Below, in pieces: positions 54,339 through 63,900 of a stretch of 64,000 nt of DNA; the first letter of the stretch is position 1; the number at the start of each line of letters is the position of its first letter. Origin of the DNA: Chaetoceros tenuissimus. Lineage: Eukaryota; Bacillariophyta; Thalassiosirophyceae; Chaetocerotales; Chaetocerotaceae. The DNA lies in the NCBI GenBank assembly GCA_021927905.1, contig BLLK01000055.1, forward strand, positions 62,001 through 126,000. The letters are read 5' to 3'. A model generated the notes under the pieces. The model ran no database searches. It was not told the origin of the DNA and saw only the letters and a program-made list of their open reading frames with translations. Both the position numbers and the translations under genes were made by a program.

Positions 54339-56123
54339 TTATGTTCTACTACGAATGCGATTATCGCCATCTAGCTGCTGGTCTTCTATTGGCTCAGAGT
54401 TTTCATTCAATGCTTCTTTTTCATCTGCCTCTTGTTCAGAAATATTTGTTTCCTCTCCAATATCGTTAGCTTCATCTCCATCAGTATTGTTCTCAGCATT
54501 AGTATCATCGTCAGCATCTTCGTTTACATTACTTTCCCCCTTTGTTGCTCCTTTTGCTGGTTCTTCGGAGACATTGGTAATTTGCTTCTCACTTTCTTCA
54601 TCTGATATTTCCACCTCTGTGTCATTTTCTGCTACAATATCTACTTCAGCAACCTCAACACTTTTCTCATCAGTCAAATCACCATCAAGGTCATCCAGAT
54701 CTTTCTGATCAGCATCGGTGACTTCAATGTCGGCGTTTTCTGCATCTTCCGTTGTCTCATTATTATCTACATCATCCTCTTTCTCTTTATCGGTTTTAAT
54801 TGTTTCAATTGTCACTGTGGTGAGCTTTTCAGTGGATTTATTTGTTGGTGCAGCGCTTGGTTGAGAAGATTCATCAATCACATCTTCCACATCACCAGTC
54901 TCTTCTTTCTCATCATTCTTCTCTACAAGAGCATCATCCTCTTCAGGATCTTTCTCATCTACTACCTCTTCACTTGCTTTGACTGTCGGAGAAGAACTGG
55001 GAGGGTTTTGTTGTTGATTTTTTTCTTCGCCATCTGTATCAACATCATTTATATCCTCACCATCCGCATCGACATCATTTGTATCTTCGCCATCTGTATC
55101 AACATCATTTATATCCTCACCATCCGCATCGACATCATTTGTATCTTCGCCATCTGTATCAACATCATTTATATCCTCACCATCTGTATCGACATCATTT
55201 ATATCTTCGCCATCTGTATCAACATCATTTATATCTTCACCATCTGTATCAGTATTTGCGTCATCATTATTTTCCGATTCATCACCGTCAATAATTGCAT
55301 CATCTAGATCAGTTTCCGAAATGTTATCTTTTTGAGGTACCTTTTCTGTGACCTTCTCAGTAGCAGCTTCCGTAGGTGAAGAGCTTGGGCTACTTGTCAC
55401 TTTCATAGTTTGCTTTTCTGTCATCTTGGTTGTTGGAGAGGCACTTGGATTACTAGATTCTTCCGTCTCATCTTCTCCATCTAGATTGATATCATTGGTA
55501 TCACCAATATCTTCTTCTGTTGGGGTAGGAGTTGGACTATTTGTCTCAGACCCAACAACTTTATCAAGATCAAAGTGTTGTCGGATGGGACTACTTGTGA
55601 CTAGATTCTGTTCAGAATTCTGCTGCTGATTTATATCAACATTTGAGTATTCATCACCGTGAATGACTTGATTGCCTTCGTCGTAGTAATTATCGTCGCC
55701 ACCCATAAGCATCATGACTCCGAGCATTACTAATCCAATCACCATGATCTTCTTTGCCTTTTTCCTCCAGCTATCGTCAGAGATGTAATGATCTCTGTTG
55801 AGCCTTTTTGGCATACGATCATGACTAGGAATCGCATTTGAGTTTTGATAAGAGTGAGACGAAGGCGCTGAGATATTCATGTTGTATGTGTTGTCTAATT
55901 CGCCATTTTCCAATAGGTCATCGAGTTGATCGTCATCATTCCATGAATCAAAATCGTCGTCGAAAAAACCATCAGACGAATCTGTTGGCTGGTACTCAAA
56001 TTTTGTTGCACCAAGTCTTCCACCTGGCATTTCTACTTGTACTTTCTTCTTTTCACTATTTTGTGGAGTCTGGACGAAGTTGAAAGAAAATCTCTCCATG
56101 TGATCAACAAAACAACAACCCAA
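54339..56123 (-). CDS. Acidic single-pass membrane protein with PSxSPT and DGED repeats, 594 residues
   Basis: Single exon. A 140-residue N-terminal part ending in basic residues (RDHYISDDSWRKKAKK) precedes one membrane helix (IMVIGLVMLGVMMLMG, about 131-147). The remaining 440 residues are extremely acidic. They hold SSSPTEAATEKV and PSASPTTKMTEK motifs, a Thr/Pro/Ser pattern common in secreted and surface proteins of diatoms, and seven units of the decamer DTDGEDINDV or variants. The topology suggests a signal anchor with the acidic part luminal or extracellular. The Asp/Glu repeats could bind calcium. The start may instead be Met9 (MERFSF). Function is unknown. It converges on the PPR gene. 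Confidence 0.75.
   Translation of the reverse strand: MGCCFVDHMERFSFNFVQTPQNSEKKKVQVEMPGGRLGATKFEYQPTDSSDGFFDDDFDSWNDDDQLDDLLENGELDNTYNMNISAPSSHSYQNSNAIPSHDRMPKRLNRDHYISDDSWRKKAKKIMVIGLVMLGVMMLMGGDDNYYDEGNQVIHGDEYSNVDINQQQNSEQNLVTSSPIRQHFDLDKVVGSETNSPTPTPTEEDIGDTNDINLDGEDETEESSNPSASPTTKMTEKQTMKVTSSPSSSPTEAATEKVTEKVPQKDNISETDLDDAIIDGDESENNDDANTDTDGEDINDVDTDGEDINDVDTDGEDINDVDTDGEDTNDVDADGEDINDVDTDGEDTNDVDADGEDINDVDTDGEEKNQQQNPPSSSPTVKASEEVVDEKDPEEDDALVEKNDEKEETGDVEDVIDESSQPSAAPTNKSTEKLTTVTIETIKTDKEKEDDVDNNETTEDAENADIEVTDADQKDLDDLDGDLTDEKSVEVAEVDIVAENDTEVEISDEESEKQITNVSEEPAKGATKGESNVNEDADDDTNAENNTDGDEANDIGEETNISEQEADEKEALNENSEPIEDQQLDGDNRIRSRT
55031..55254. repeat. 30-bp coding minisatellite
   Basis: Seven full units of CATCTGTATCAACATCATTT plus TATCCTCAC-type ends, with small variants, encode the DTDGEDINDV decamers. 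Variants alternate (CATCCGCATCG, CATCTGTATCA), which implies duplication of a two-unit block. Confidence 0.9.
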
Positions 56124-56429
56124 ACTAGAAAGGGCTCACAAAATGCCGACGAGAGGAGGAGACATTTCATTCGAGCTGCCTTCTTTATTTGGCTATTGTA
56201 AGCCACCATTCATTTCAAAATCGTACTACTACGACTTTTAAACCCGCTTCGATCAACACTTCATGCATTTTTACACTTCTTTTTCTATTGCTATGAAATG
56301 GAAAGAAGAGGGGAGTCATCATCATTCCATTCTCACTCGAAGTACGAACAATTATTGGTATATCCTATTATTAAAAGTAATATCTCATCTCTTGTTATTT
56401 CTTAAGTAAGCGAATCACGAAAATTTGAG
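56124..56429. promoter_or_regulatory. Divergent spacer of 306 bp
   Basis: The spacer lies between the start codons of the acidic membrane protein and the ceramidase-like gene and so probably serves both. AT-rich with no recognised element. Confidence 0.4.
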
Positions 56430-57548
56430 ATGGAACAAGAAACTGCATCAAAATGTGATGCAGACAAACTAGAGGATGAGGCCCAACACTCGATGCCGAC
56501 TTCCATCTCTTCCAATCGCCATGAAACAAAGCATAAATGCACGAGTATGTTCTACTGTATTTTGCTCGTTACAACATTCGCACTTATTGCATTCCTTGAA
56601 ATCCTGAATGCAATCTACTACAAAAAGGGTTTTTGGGTTGATTTGCTTGGTATTGATAATGTAGGGAATGTGGATTCATGGTGCGAAGCAGTCGATGCGG
56701 ACAAGTATAGGTTTATAATGGAACCCGCCAATGCCCGATCTGATTACTTCTTTTTGTTGATCGGTGCAGTCATATTTTCATTTGGTGTACAAGACTATAT
56801 TGGAAACAGTTGCATGGATCCAGACACAAAAAATGTTCGCGATGACGAGAGATCGTTTATGCAAATAAATGAAGAAGAAGCAATACAGGTTGAAAATGAA
56901 GGCTCCGAAAGACAGGTGAAGAACTGCATCCTTCTCTTTCCACATATTTCTATATTCAATGGGATATTTAATATATTGCACGGCCTTGGATCATTCTTTT
57001 ACCATTCGTGTCAATGCTCGACTTGGTTTGGAGGTAGGGCAGATGGAGCGGGAATGCTTGCAGTAACTTCTTTCCCAATGCTGTATACAATGGTACAGCT
57101 TTTTTGCTCATTTGAAAATGCAGAGATGCATGAAAAAAGTAAAAAAGATGTGGCTTTGTCTTGGTTACCTCCATTAGGTCAATTTATACTCTGGATACTT
57201 GCCATTATTGGAATGATTGATTCTTCCCCTGCCTTCGAATCTATCAATGTCATTAGTTTTATCTGTATTATGGGAACTTGGCTGTATTTCAAAAGATGGT
57301 ACAATCATAAAAACAAATCAAAGCGACACCTCAAAATTTGGATGATATTTCTTTCGTTGGTGATATTTGCAATTGCATTTGGTGTTTGGAACCTTGATAT
57401 GAAAAAGATATGGTGTCCGAATGGACCAAGGTATGTTTCATGGTTCAATGGACATAGTGTGTGGCATTTCCTATGTGCGGTATGCCTTTTATTTATTTAT
57501 ATGTTTTATCGTCTCGAAGTTATAATTGTTACAAGTAGTAGTGATTAA
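56430..57548 (+). CDS. Alkaline ceramidase-like membrane protein (CREST superfamily)
   Basis: Single exon, 372 residues, about seven membrane helices. The family's metal-binding features are present. DSWCEAVD and FIMEPANARSDYFFLL correspond to the CE and EPxNxxS motif. ILHGLGSFFYHSC and RADGAGMLAVTSF correspond to the H-x-GS-x-x-FH and D motif. GHSVWHFLCAVC corresponds to the final HxxxH. In alkaline ceramidases these His/Asp residues bind zinc and cleave ceramide. A hydrophilic loop of about 50 residues (MDPDTKNVRDDERS, about 128-165) between the second and third helices is longer than usual. It probably sits in the ER or Golgi membrane. A related CREST enzyme with another lipid substrate is the alternative. 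Confidence 0.82.
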   Translation: MEQETASKCDADKLEDEAQHSMPTSISSNRHETKHKCTSMFYCILLVTTFALIAFLEILNAIYYKKGFWVDLLGIDNVGNVDSWCEAVDADKYRFIMEPANARSDYFFLLIGAVIFSFGVQDYIGNSCMDPDTKNVRDDERSFMQINEEEAIQVENEGSERQVKNCILLFPHISIFNGIFNILHGLGSFFYHSCQCSTWFGGRADGAGMLAVTSFPMLYTMVQLFCSFENAEMHEKSKKDVALSWLPPLGQFILWILAIIGMIDSSPAFESINVISFICIMGTWLYFKRWYNHKNKSKRHLKIWMIFLSLVIFAIAFGVWNLDMKKIWCPNGPRYVSWFNGHSVWHFLCAVCLLFIYMFYRLEVIIVTSSSD

Positions 57549-57733
57549 GTTGGAAGTACTTGTGTACATAGTTTTTCAGAAGTGACATCTTTTAGATACG
57601 AAAGATACGTCTATAGAGCAATTTTGTATTTGCATTAAATTAACAAATTTATTCCACGTGAATGTAGACTCAAGATAAGCGTATACAAAACTATTGTTAT
57701 GAAGAGCGGTTTCAACTCTGGATAGATGTACGA

Positions 57734-58378
57734 TCATATGAGCCCACGCTCTGGAATGAGAGGGCCAAATCTCACATGAGGTGACATTTCTTTAAATTCA
57801 TCTTCATCCCAGACAAACTGACAAGTGTATCCATCCTTTAGCAGTACACTAGGGAAAACACTACCCCTAAATCTGGATATGGCAAGATCATGTAACGGTT
57901 CTCCATTTAATAGAAATTGCACCATGGGCAAGTCACTTTGTTGTACAGCAACTCCAATGGTATCACCGTCTTGCACATTCGGTATAGCCCTCATTAATTT
58001 TGTACCATCATCTATACCCATATCGTCATCATTTTCTTCTATTTCCCTCAATGAGTTGTAAAATTCTCTATTCTTCTTAGTCGCTACACCAAATTTCAAC
58101 GCATTCATATTGTTGAAGAAGTCGTCATCGTCATCATTGGACACCTTGTCATCTGCCTTTATATGCCATTCCCAGTATGCGGCATCTTGCTCGATGGAAC
58201 AATCCACTAATGCCAGACCATCCCCCTTGCATTGTAATCCAGTAACAGTAACAGACGGACAACTCATTTTTCTACTTATTACAAATTGAAACGAAGGTTT
58301 AGCAGCGTCTTGTTCAGTCATTTCTAGGTCACGTTCTCGTGATGACTCTGATTTTAGGCATGAATTGCAGCAACCCAT
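57734..58378 (-). CDS. SPRY-domain protein with N-terminal Gly-Cys-Cys lipidation motif
   Basis: Single exon, 214 residues. It starts MGCCNSCLKSES, a pattern typical of N-myristoylation at Gly2 with palmitoylation at the Cys residues, so membrane attachment is likely. Residues about 50-190 fit a SPRY/B30.2 fold (AYWEWHIKADD, LKFGVATKKNREFYN, DTIGVAVQQSDLPMVQFLLNGE, FRGSVFPSVLLKDG). SPRY domains bind short peptide motifs of partner proteins. No RING, kinase or other catalytic domain is attached. An acidic insertion (SNDDDDDFFNN) lies in the first half. The partner is unknown. Confidence 0.85.
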   Translation of the reverse strand: MGCCNSCLKSESSRERDLEMTEQDAAKPSFQFVISRKMSCPSVTVTGLQCKGDGLALVDCSIEQDAAYWEWHIKADDKVSNDDDDDFFNNMNALKFGVATKKNREFYNSLREIEENDDDMGIDDGTKLMRAIPNVQDGDTIGVAVQQSDLPMVQFLLNGEPLHDLAISRFRGSVFPSVLLKDGYTCQFVWDEDEFKEMSPHVRFGPLIPERGLI

Positions 58379-58823
58379 CTTTATTTCTTTCAGCTATTTA
58401 TTGGAGTGTTCACCTGTAATATTCAAAGTATTCTTCAGCGGAAGTAGATGTAAGCAAGAAAACTATGAAGATGACTACCAGTTTACTGGTATGGTAAATG
58501 GTATGGAAACCAAATGAAAATGCCAATTGAAAATGAAACGAGAAAATTGTACATAGCAATACATACCAGACATAGTTGTGATAATAGGTAAAGAGTACTT
58601 AGTATCTACCTACTCGACACGGGAGTAAATATCCAATGGGTGGTGGTGCCGAACCTTTGTCGGAACTTCTTTCATTTTGCTTCAACGTGATCTCGTACTA
58701 CAATTACCTACAACACATCACCTACTGGGATGCAATTTCAAGCAAGAAAACAGATTTCATTGTTGTAATTTCAAACCCATAGCGAACACTACTACATCAT
58801 ATCTTATTTTAACTTTAATAAAC
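58379..58823. promoter_or_regulatory. Divergent spacer between the SPRY and OTC genes
   Basis: This spacer probably holds both promoters. An open frame continuous with OTC extends upstream to an ATG at 58677, so part of it could encode an N-terminal extension. No factor sites were recognised. Confidence 0.4.
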
Positions 58824-60235
58824 ATGAGCACCTCCCAATTTGCAGAACCATTAAAGGCCATGGTTGGTCGAAGTTTCATCTCTATCGACGAGCTTAGGTG
58901 CGTTTCAAGTTTCAGATTCAAGTTTTCGCTGAGGAGATACAAAGAATGATGATGGAACTGTTGATACCATCTGTCAGCGACGTCAATTGCAAATACAAAT
59001 TATTTATTTCATGTTGTTCTAACATTTATCCTTTTTCATATATCCATAGCAATGAAGAACTTCGTGGATTACTCGATCTTTCCAAGGCATACAAAGCAAC
59101 ATATGGAAAAGGATCATCAGTAGATCCAGTGACAGCCCCTAAACCTCTCACAGGGCAATCAATGGCAATGATTTTCCAAAAACGTTCTACTCGTACTAGA
59201 GTATCAACGGAAACTGGAATGAATCTCCTTGGAGGTCATGCTCTTTTCCTTGGACCATCTGATATTCAACTTGGAGTGAATGAATGTATGAAAGATACAG
59301 CAAACGTACTCAGTAGATTCAATTCCCTTATTTTAGCAAGAGTCTATGGGCACGCAGATATTTTGGAATTGGCAGAGCATGCAACTGTGCCTGTTATTAA
59401 TGCGTTGAGTGATAAGCACCATCCTCTTCAAACTCTTGCTGATTTGATGGCTTTGGAAGACCACTTTGGTGATCTCAAGGGAAAGACTTTGGCATGGGTT
59501 GGTGATGGAAATAAGTAAGTGAAATAAAGTTTTGGTAGTTATAAGTGGTTGCGATTGCGGCAAAAGGACAAATCATGAAGAAAAGGGAAAGATTGATCAT
59601 GAAGTTGTGAAGATTTTACATTGCCTTTGGTAAATGTCTTTCCATCACCCATCATTTCACATTCAAAATGAATCATGTTTCTGTGAATTGTTTGCTTTTC
59701 GTTTGGACATTGGATTTTTATCTGCTTGATTTTCATTCATGTCTTTAGATATCAAAAAGTTCTAACATTTTGTCCTTCTTTTCCAAATAGCGTGCTTCAC
59801 GATTTGATGCTTGGATGTGCAAAGGTAGGAATGAATGTTCGTATCGCAACTCCAAAGGGATATGAATGCGACGCGGGAATTCTTGCAACAACTCAATCTC
59901 TTGCATCTGAGAATGGAACCAAACCAGTATTTACTACAACCGATGCATCCGAAGCAGTCCAAACAGCAGATGTAATTGTAACTGACACATGGGTGTCAAT
60001 GGGACAAGAAGATGAATATAAGAAGCGTATTGCTGAGTTTGCAGGGTATGAAGTAAACTCTGAATTGATGGGCAAGGCTAATGAAGGATGCGTATTTTTA
60101 CATTGTCTTCCAAGACATCCAGAGGAAGTAACCGATGAAGTATTTTATTCAGATAAGAGTCTTGTTTTCCCAGAGGCTGAAAATAGAATGTGGACTGTAA
60201 TGGCTGTAATGGCGGCTCAGCTTGGAAGATATTAA
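58824..60235 (+). CDS. OTC: Ornithine carbamoyltransferase
   Basis: Makes citrulline from ornithine and carbamoyl phosphate, in arginine synthesis and the diatom urea cycle. Exons are 58824-58897, 59050-59514 and 59791-60235; phases agree and give 327 residues. The carbamoyl-phosphate loop reads FQKRSTRTRVS, followed by FLGPSDIQLG. Further motifs are HADILELAEHATVPVINALS and DKHHPLQTLADLM. The C-terminal half has LAWVGDGNN (spanning the second intron), VTDTWVSMGQEDE, the ornithine-binding SMG, and the catalytic Cys in FLHCLPRHP. All key residues are present. The choice of start matters: from 58824 there is no targeting peptide, whereas starting at 58677 adds 49 residues (MLQRDLVLQLPTTHHLLG) that might be mitochondrial. 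Confidence 0.95.
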
Positions 60236-60905
60236 GATATATTTGATTGGATGATTATTTTGAAATTGCAATTATTCAAAAAGTGTCGACTTCGTTAGAA
60301 TTGAACGTGACAATCATGTCTCTTCCAACATTGTACTTTGGGTACCTTATACATTAGCATATAATAAAACGTTTAAAATGGTCTCTCAAGACAACCTTTC
60401 TTTTATACTTGTTGAAGGAGGATATTAGACGATGAACATTATTTCCACATTTACAAACTCTCCTTTTTTATTGAAAGAACAAACAACAACAGTACAGTAT
60501 TAACTAGCTATCGGAAAAGGACTCATATCTAGCTAGTCTAAAATACTCCTTCTCAATAAAATAAATAACGGTCACTACCATACCTGAGCACATCAACCAC
60601 AGTAGTGTTGAGAAACACCATGGTGCATGTTACTACAGTACAACATACCAACAAATCCACCTTATACCCATCAAATAAAAAGTTATTCTTTAATAACACT
60701 ATTCCCCCGTTGTGTTTTTATCGGAAAGTGAGAGATTGTTGTAGAGAAAGTGGAAAGGATTTCAAAAGGAAAAATCGAAAGCTTCGCCACGAGTTGGTAC
60801 GATTCAAGACCAAATCTTCCCCTATACACACCTCTAACAGAAGGGATTTCAAAAGAGGCTTAACCCTGATAGAAAGAAATTATTGTCCAGACTTGAAAAA
60901 GAAAT
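60236..60905. promoter_or_regulatory. Spacer upstream of the kinesin-13 gene
   Basis: The spacer holds the OTC 3' end and the kinesin promoter. A plus-strand open frame at 60605-60976 overlaps the kinesin start in another frame. Its Lys/Arg-rich text shows no similarity and is probably incidental. The kinesin frame is closed by a TGA just upstream of its ATG. Confidence 0.4.
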
Positions 60906-63900
60906 ATGCCCAAGCAGAAGCAGAATTTGGTGCAAACCTGGCTCTCGGCGATTGGCCTTTCCCCTCAAATCATTGAGACATTCGAAGCAGCGGGTATAGT
61001 CAACCCAGTGGATCTAGCAGAATTGGAAGTTTGTCATTATCCTGCTTTGGGAGTTCAAGATGCAGCAGATAGAAAGAAGCTGTTTTATTTAGTTCAGAGA
61101 GTCAAGATGGCAGTACCTGCTGAAAATGACATTATGTCACCGACGCCTTCTTCTCAACAAGCTGGTGATACACCAATGCAAACAAAAGGACAACTTACAG
61201 ATTCATTTGATATTGACCATGAACTAGACGATGATGGAATTGATGATGCTCTAGAGGAGCAGTATAAACCTCTACTGCATGAATCAGACAACTCCTTTCA
61301 ATCGATGGAAGATGAAGAAGAGTGGACGAGTGATGAACCGCCTTCACCACCTGTCAACCAGAGTGCTGACTCTTTGGATAGAAGTTACTTGAAAGATAGT
61401 CCAAGTCCGAGGAATAAAAGAGAAGCTGCATTTCTGAAAAAAAGAGCCGCACGATTGGAAAAACTCACACCTCCTCGAAAGATAGTTGTCGATTCACCCA
61501 GTCCTGACAAAAGAAAGACGAAAAAGTCACCACGAGTGAGTAAAAGAGTACCTTCTGAAAATAGTTCTCCCAGTCCTGAAAAGCCAAAAAGAAACACAGA
61601 GACAAGAAGACAAGTATTAGCACGGCTCAAGAGGGACAATTCAAAAGATGATGTAGTTATGAATAGTAGCATAGAGGATTCTTCACCTTCGCCAACAAAA
61701 CGAAAAGCCAAGAGGAAATCTCCGAAAAAGTCAGCTTTTGATATGGAACCAATCACTACTTCATTATCTGATGATGTTGTTCCTTTGGAGCCACCCAAAA
61801 CAACGAGAAGAAGTAGACGTCTGGAAGAAAAGTTGAACAAAAATGATGTTTCAAATGATGACGAAAAAAGTCTTGGATCCAAACATAGTGCTACATCGCA
61901 TGGATCGCGAACCAGACGCAGTGCGAGAGCCAAGAACACAGGCACAGATACTTTTGGAAATGAAAGGCAAGCTACTAGTAGTAAAGGGGTATCAGGTATC
62001 ACATCTACCTCCAAAAAAGAAAGGAAATCAAAATTACAAAATCCGACTAAACGTCTATCCACAATTCCTTCCGATAGACCATCCATCATGTCACCAGTTG
62101 CAACAATAACTTCAGCAGATGATATTATCAATGACATACTCGGAGATGATGATGTTGTTTCCGTGAAATCGTCTTCAAGTCGTGGTTCTAGTAGGCAATC
62201 TTTGAGCGCCCCAAGGACTAGGACATTTTCCTCTGATGATAGATCTTATCGAAGTGGCAACTCTACAAAGTCTAATACATCTAGAGGAGGAACTCGGAAA
62301 TCCGCAAAGTCAAGTCTAGCCAATAGAGCAAAGTCAACACCAAAAGGAAGAGTATCCATGTCAAACAGTCGTGACGTATCTCCTTCCAAAGCATTTCCTG
62401 GTTTGGATGCTACAAAATCAAGAAGTTTTGATGAATTTGGGAAGAAAGATCCCGAGACACCAAAAAGTACCAAGTCTAATGCCTCTGGTACAGTATTTGT
62501 ACATGGTGGACGCACTGACAAATCTTGGTCGACTAGAGTCAATGCTGCACGCGAGGCAAATGTACTCAAGCACCAAGAGGAAACTGCAGGAATGAATCTT
62601 GAGGGCGATAGGGAAGAAGAAATGCGCATTCGTGTCGTTGTACGAAAAAGACCGATGTCGAAAAAGGAAGCTTCAAAGAAAGATGAAGTTGATGTGATAC
62701 ATCCACTTCGATATTCTGCTTATGGAAGAGTCTTGGTCTATCAACCAAAGACAAGAGTTGATCTGACCAAAGAAATTGAAACACTTCCATTTGCATTTGA
62801 TAATGTATTTGCCGAAAACTCAAATAACATGCAAATCTATGATGAAACTATTAGACCACTTATTCCAGGAGCATTTGCAGGTCGCTGGGCGAGTGTCTTC
62901 GCTTATGGCCAAACAGGAAGCGGAAAGACATTCACAATGATGGGGAGCACTTTGACCGGTATTAAAGCAAAGAACCAGAATGTCAAGCATGATGAAAATT
63001 ATGGGCTTTATGTTCTTGCAGCTCGGGACTTGTTTGAGTTTGCAAGTAGGAAGGAATACTCCCATTTGAAAATCGGAGCGTCTTTATTTGAAATCTACGG
63101 GGGAAAACTCTTTGACCTCCTCAACAATCGTAATCCTGTGAAATGTCTTGAGAATCACAAGGGAAGAGTATGCTTTCCTGGACTTAGCGAACATCCAATT
63201 AGGAATGCAGATGAACTCATGAAATTGATTGAGGCTGGTTCGAACAATAGATCAACAGGGAGTACGTCTGCAAATAGAGATAGTAGTAGATCCCATGCCG
63301 TTCTGCAATTACATTTGCGGAAAACAGTGGGCAAGAGAGAAAATGTTGAACATGGACGTTTGACTTTTATCGACTTGGCTGGAAGTGAACGTGGGGCTGA
63401 TACAAATAAAGCATCGCGTACGACCAGATTGGAAGGTGCTGACATCAACACATCTCTTCTGGCATTGAAGGAAGTTATTCGTGCATTAGCTACAGGAGAT
63501 TCTATGACACATATTCCTTTCAGAGGGAGCAAGCTTACACAAGTATTGAAAGAGAGTTTTGTAGGGAAGAACTCTCGAACAGTCATGGTGGCATGTGTTG
63601 CTCCAAATATTACAAATTGTGAACACACTCTAAATACTTTGAGATATGCTGATAGGGTGAAAGAGCGAAATCCTGAAAGTGGTCGCTTAGCGGATTCAGT
63701 TGCAAAAGCTTCGAAGATTGAAACGAAACCATTACTAGCCGAAGTAAATAATTTGGCAGAAGATGAGTCAAGACAGAAAAATATACCTGCTACTGATGGT
63801 GGCGATGAAGATGATGCTTACGAAGATGATGACAACTGGCTCTCAGACTTTGACAATGAAGATGATGATGACAACGAAGAATTTCTTAATGAAGGTATTG

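Noticed and set aside
54861-55307. Plus-strand Ile-rich and His/Tyr-rich repeat proteins
   Set aside because: They are the antisense reading of the DGED minisatellite in the acidic membrane protein.
60605-60976. Plus-strand frame of 123 codons ahead of the kinesin
   Set aside because: It overlaps the kinesin-13 start in another frame, its Lys/Arg-rich text matches nothing, and it looks like upstream untranslated sequence.
61385-62629. Two long minus-strand frames (250 and 127 codons)
   Set aside because: They are antisense to the Ser/Lys/Arg-rich part of the kinesin and consist of the complementary Leu/Phe/Ser-rich text.
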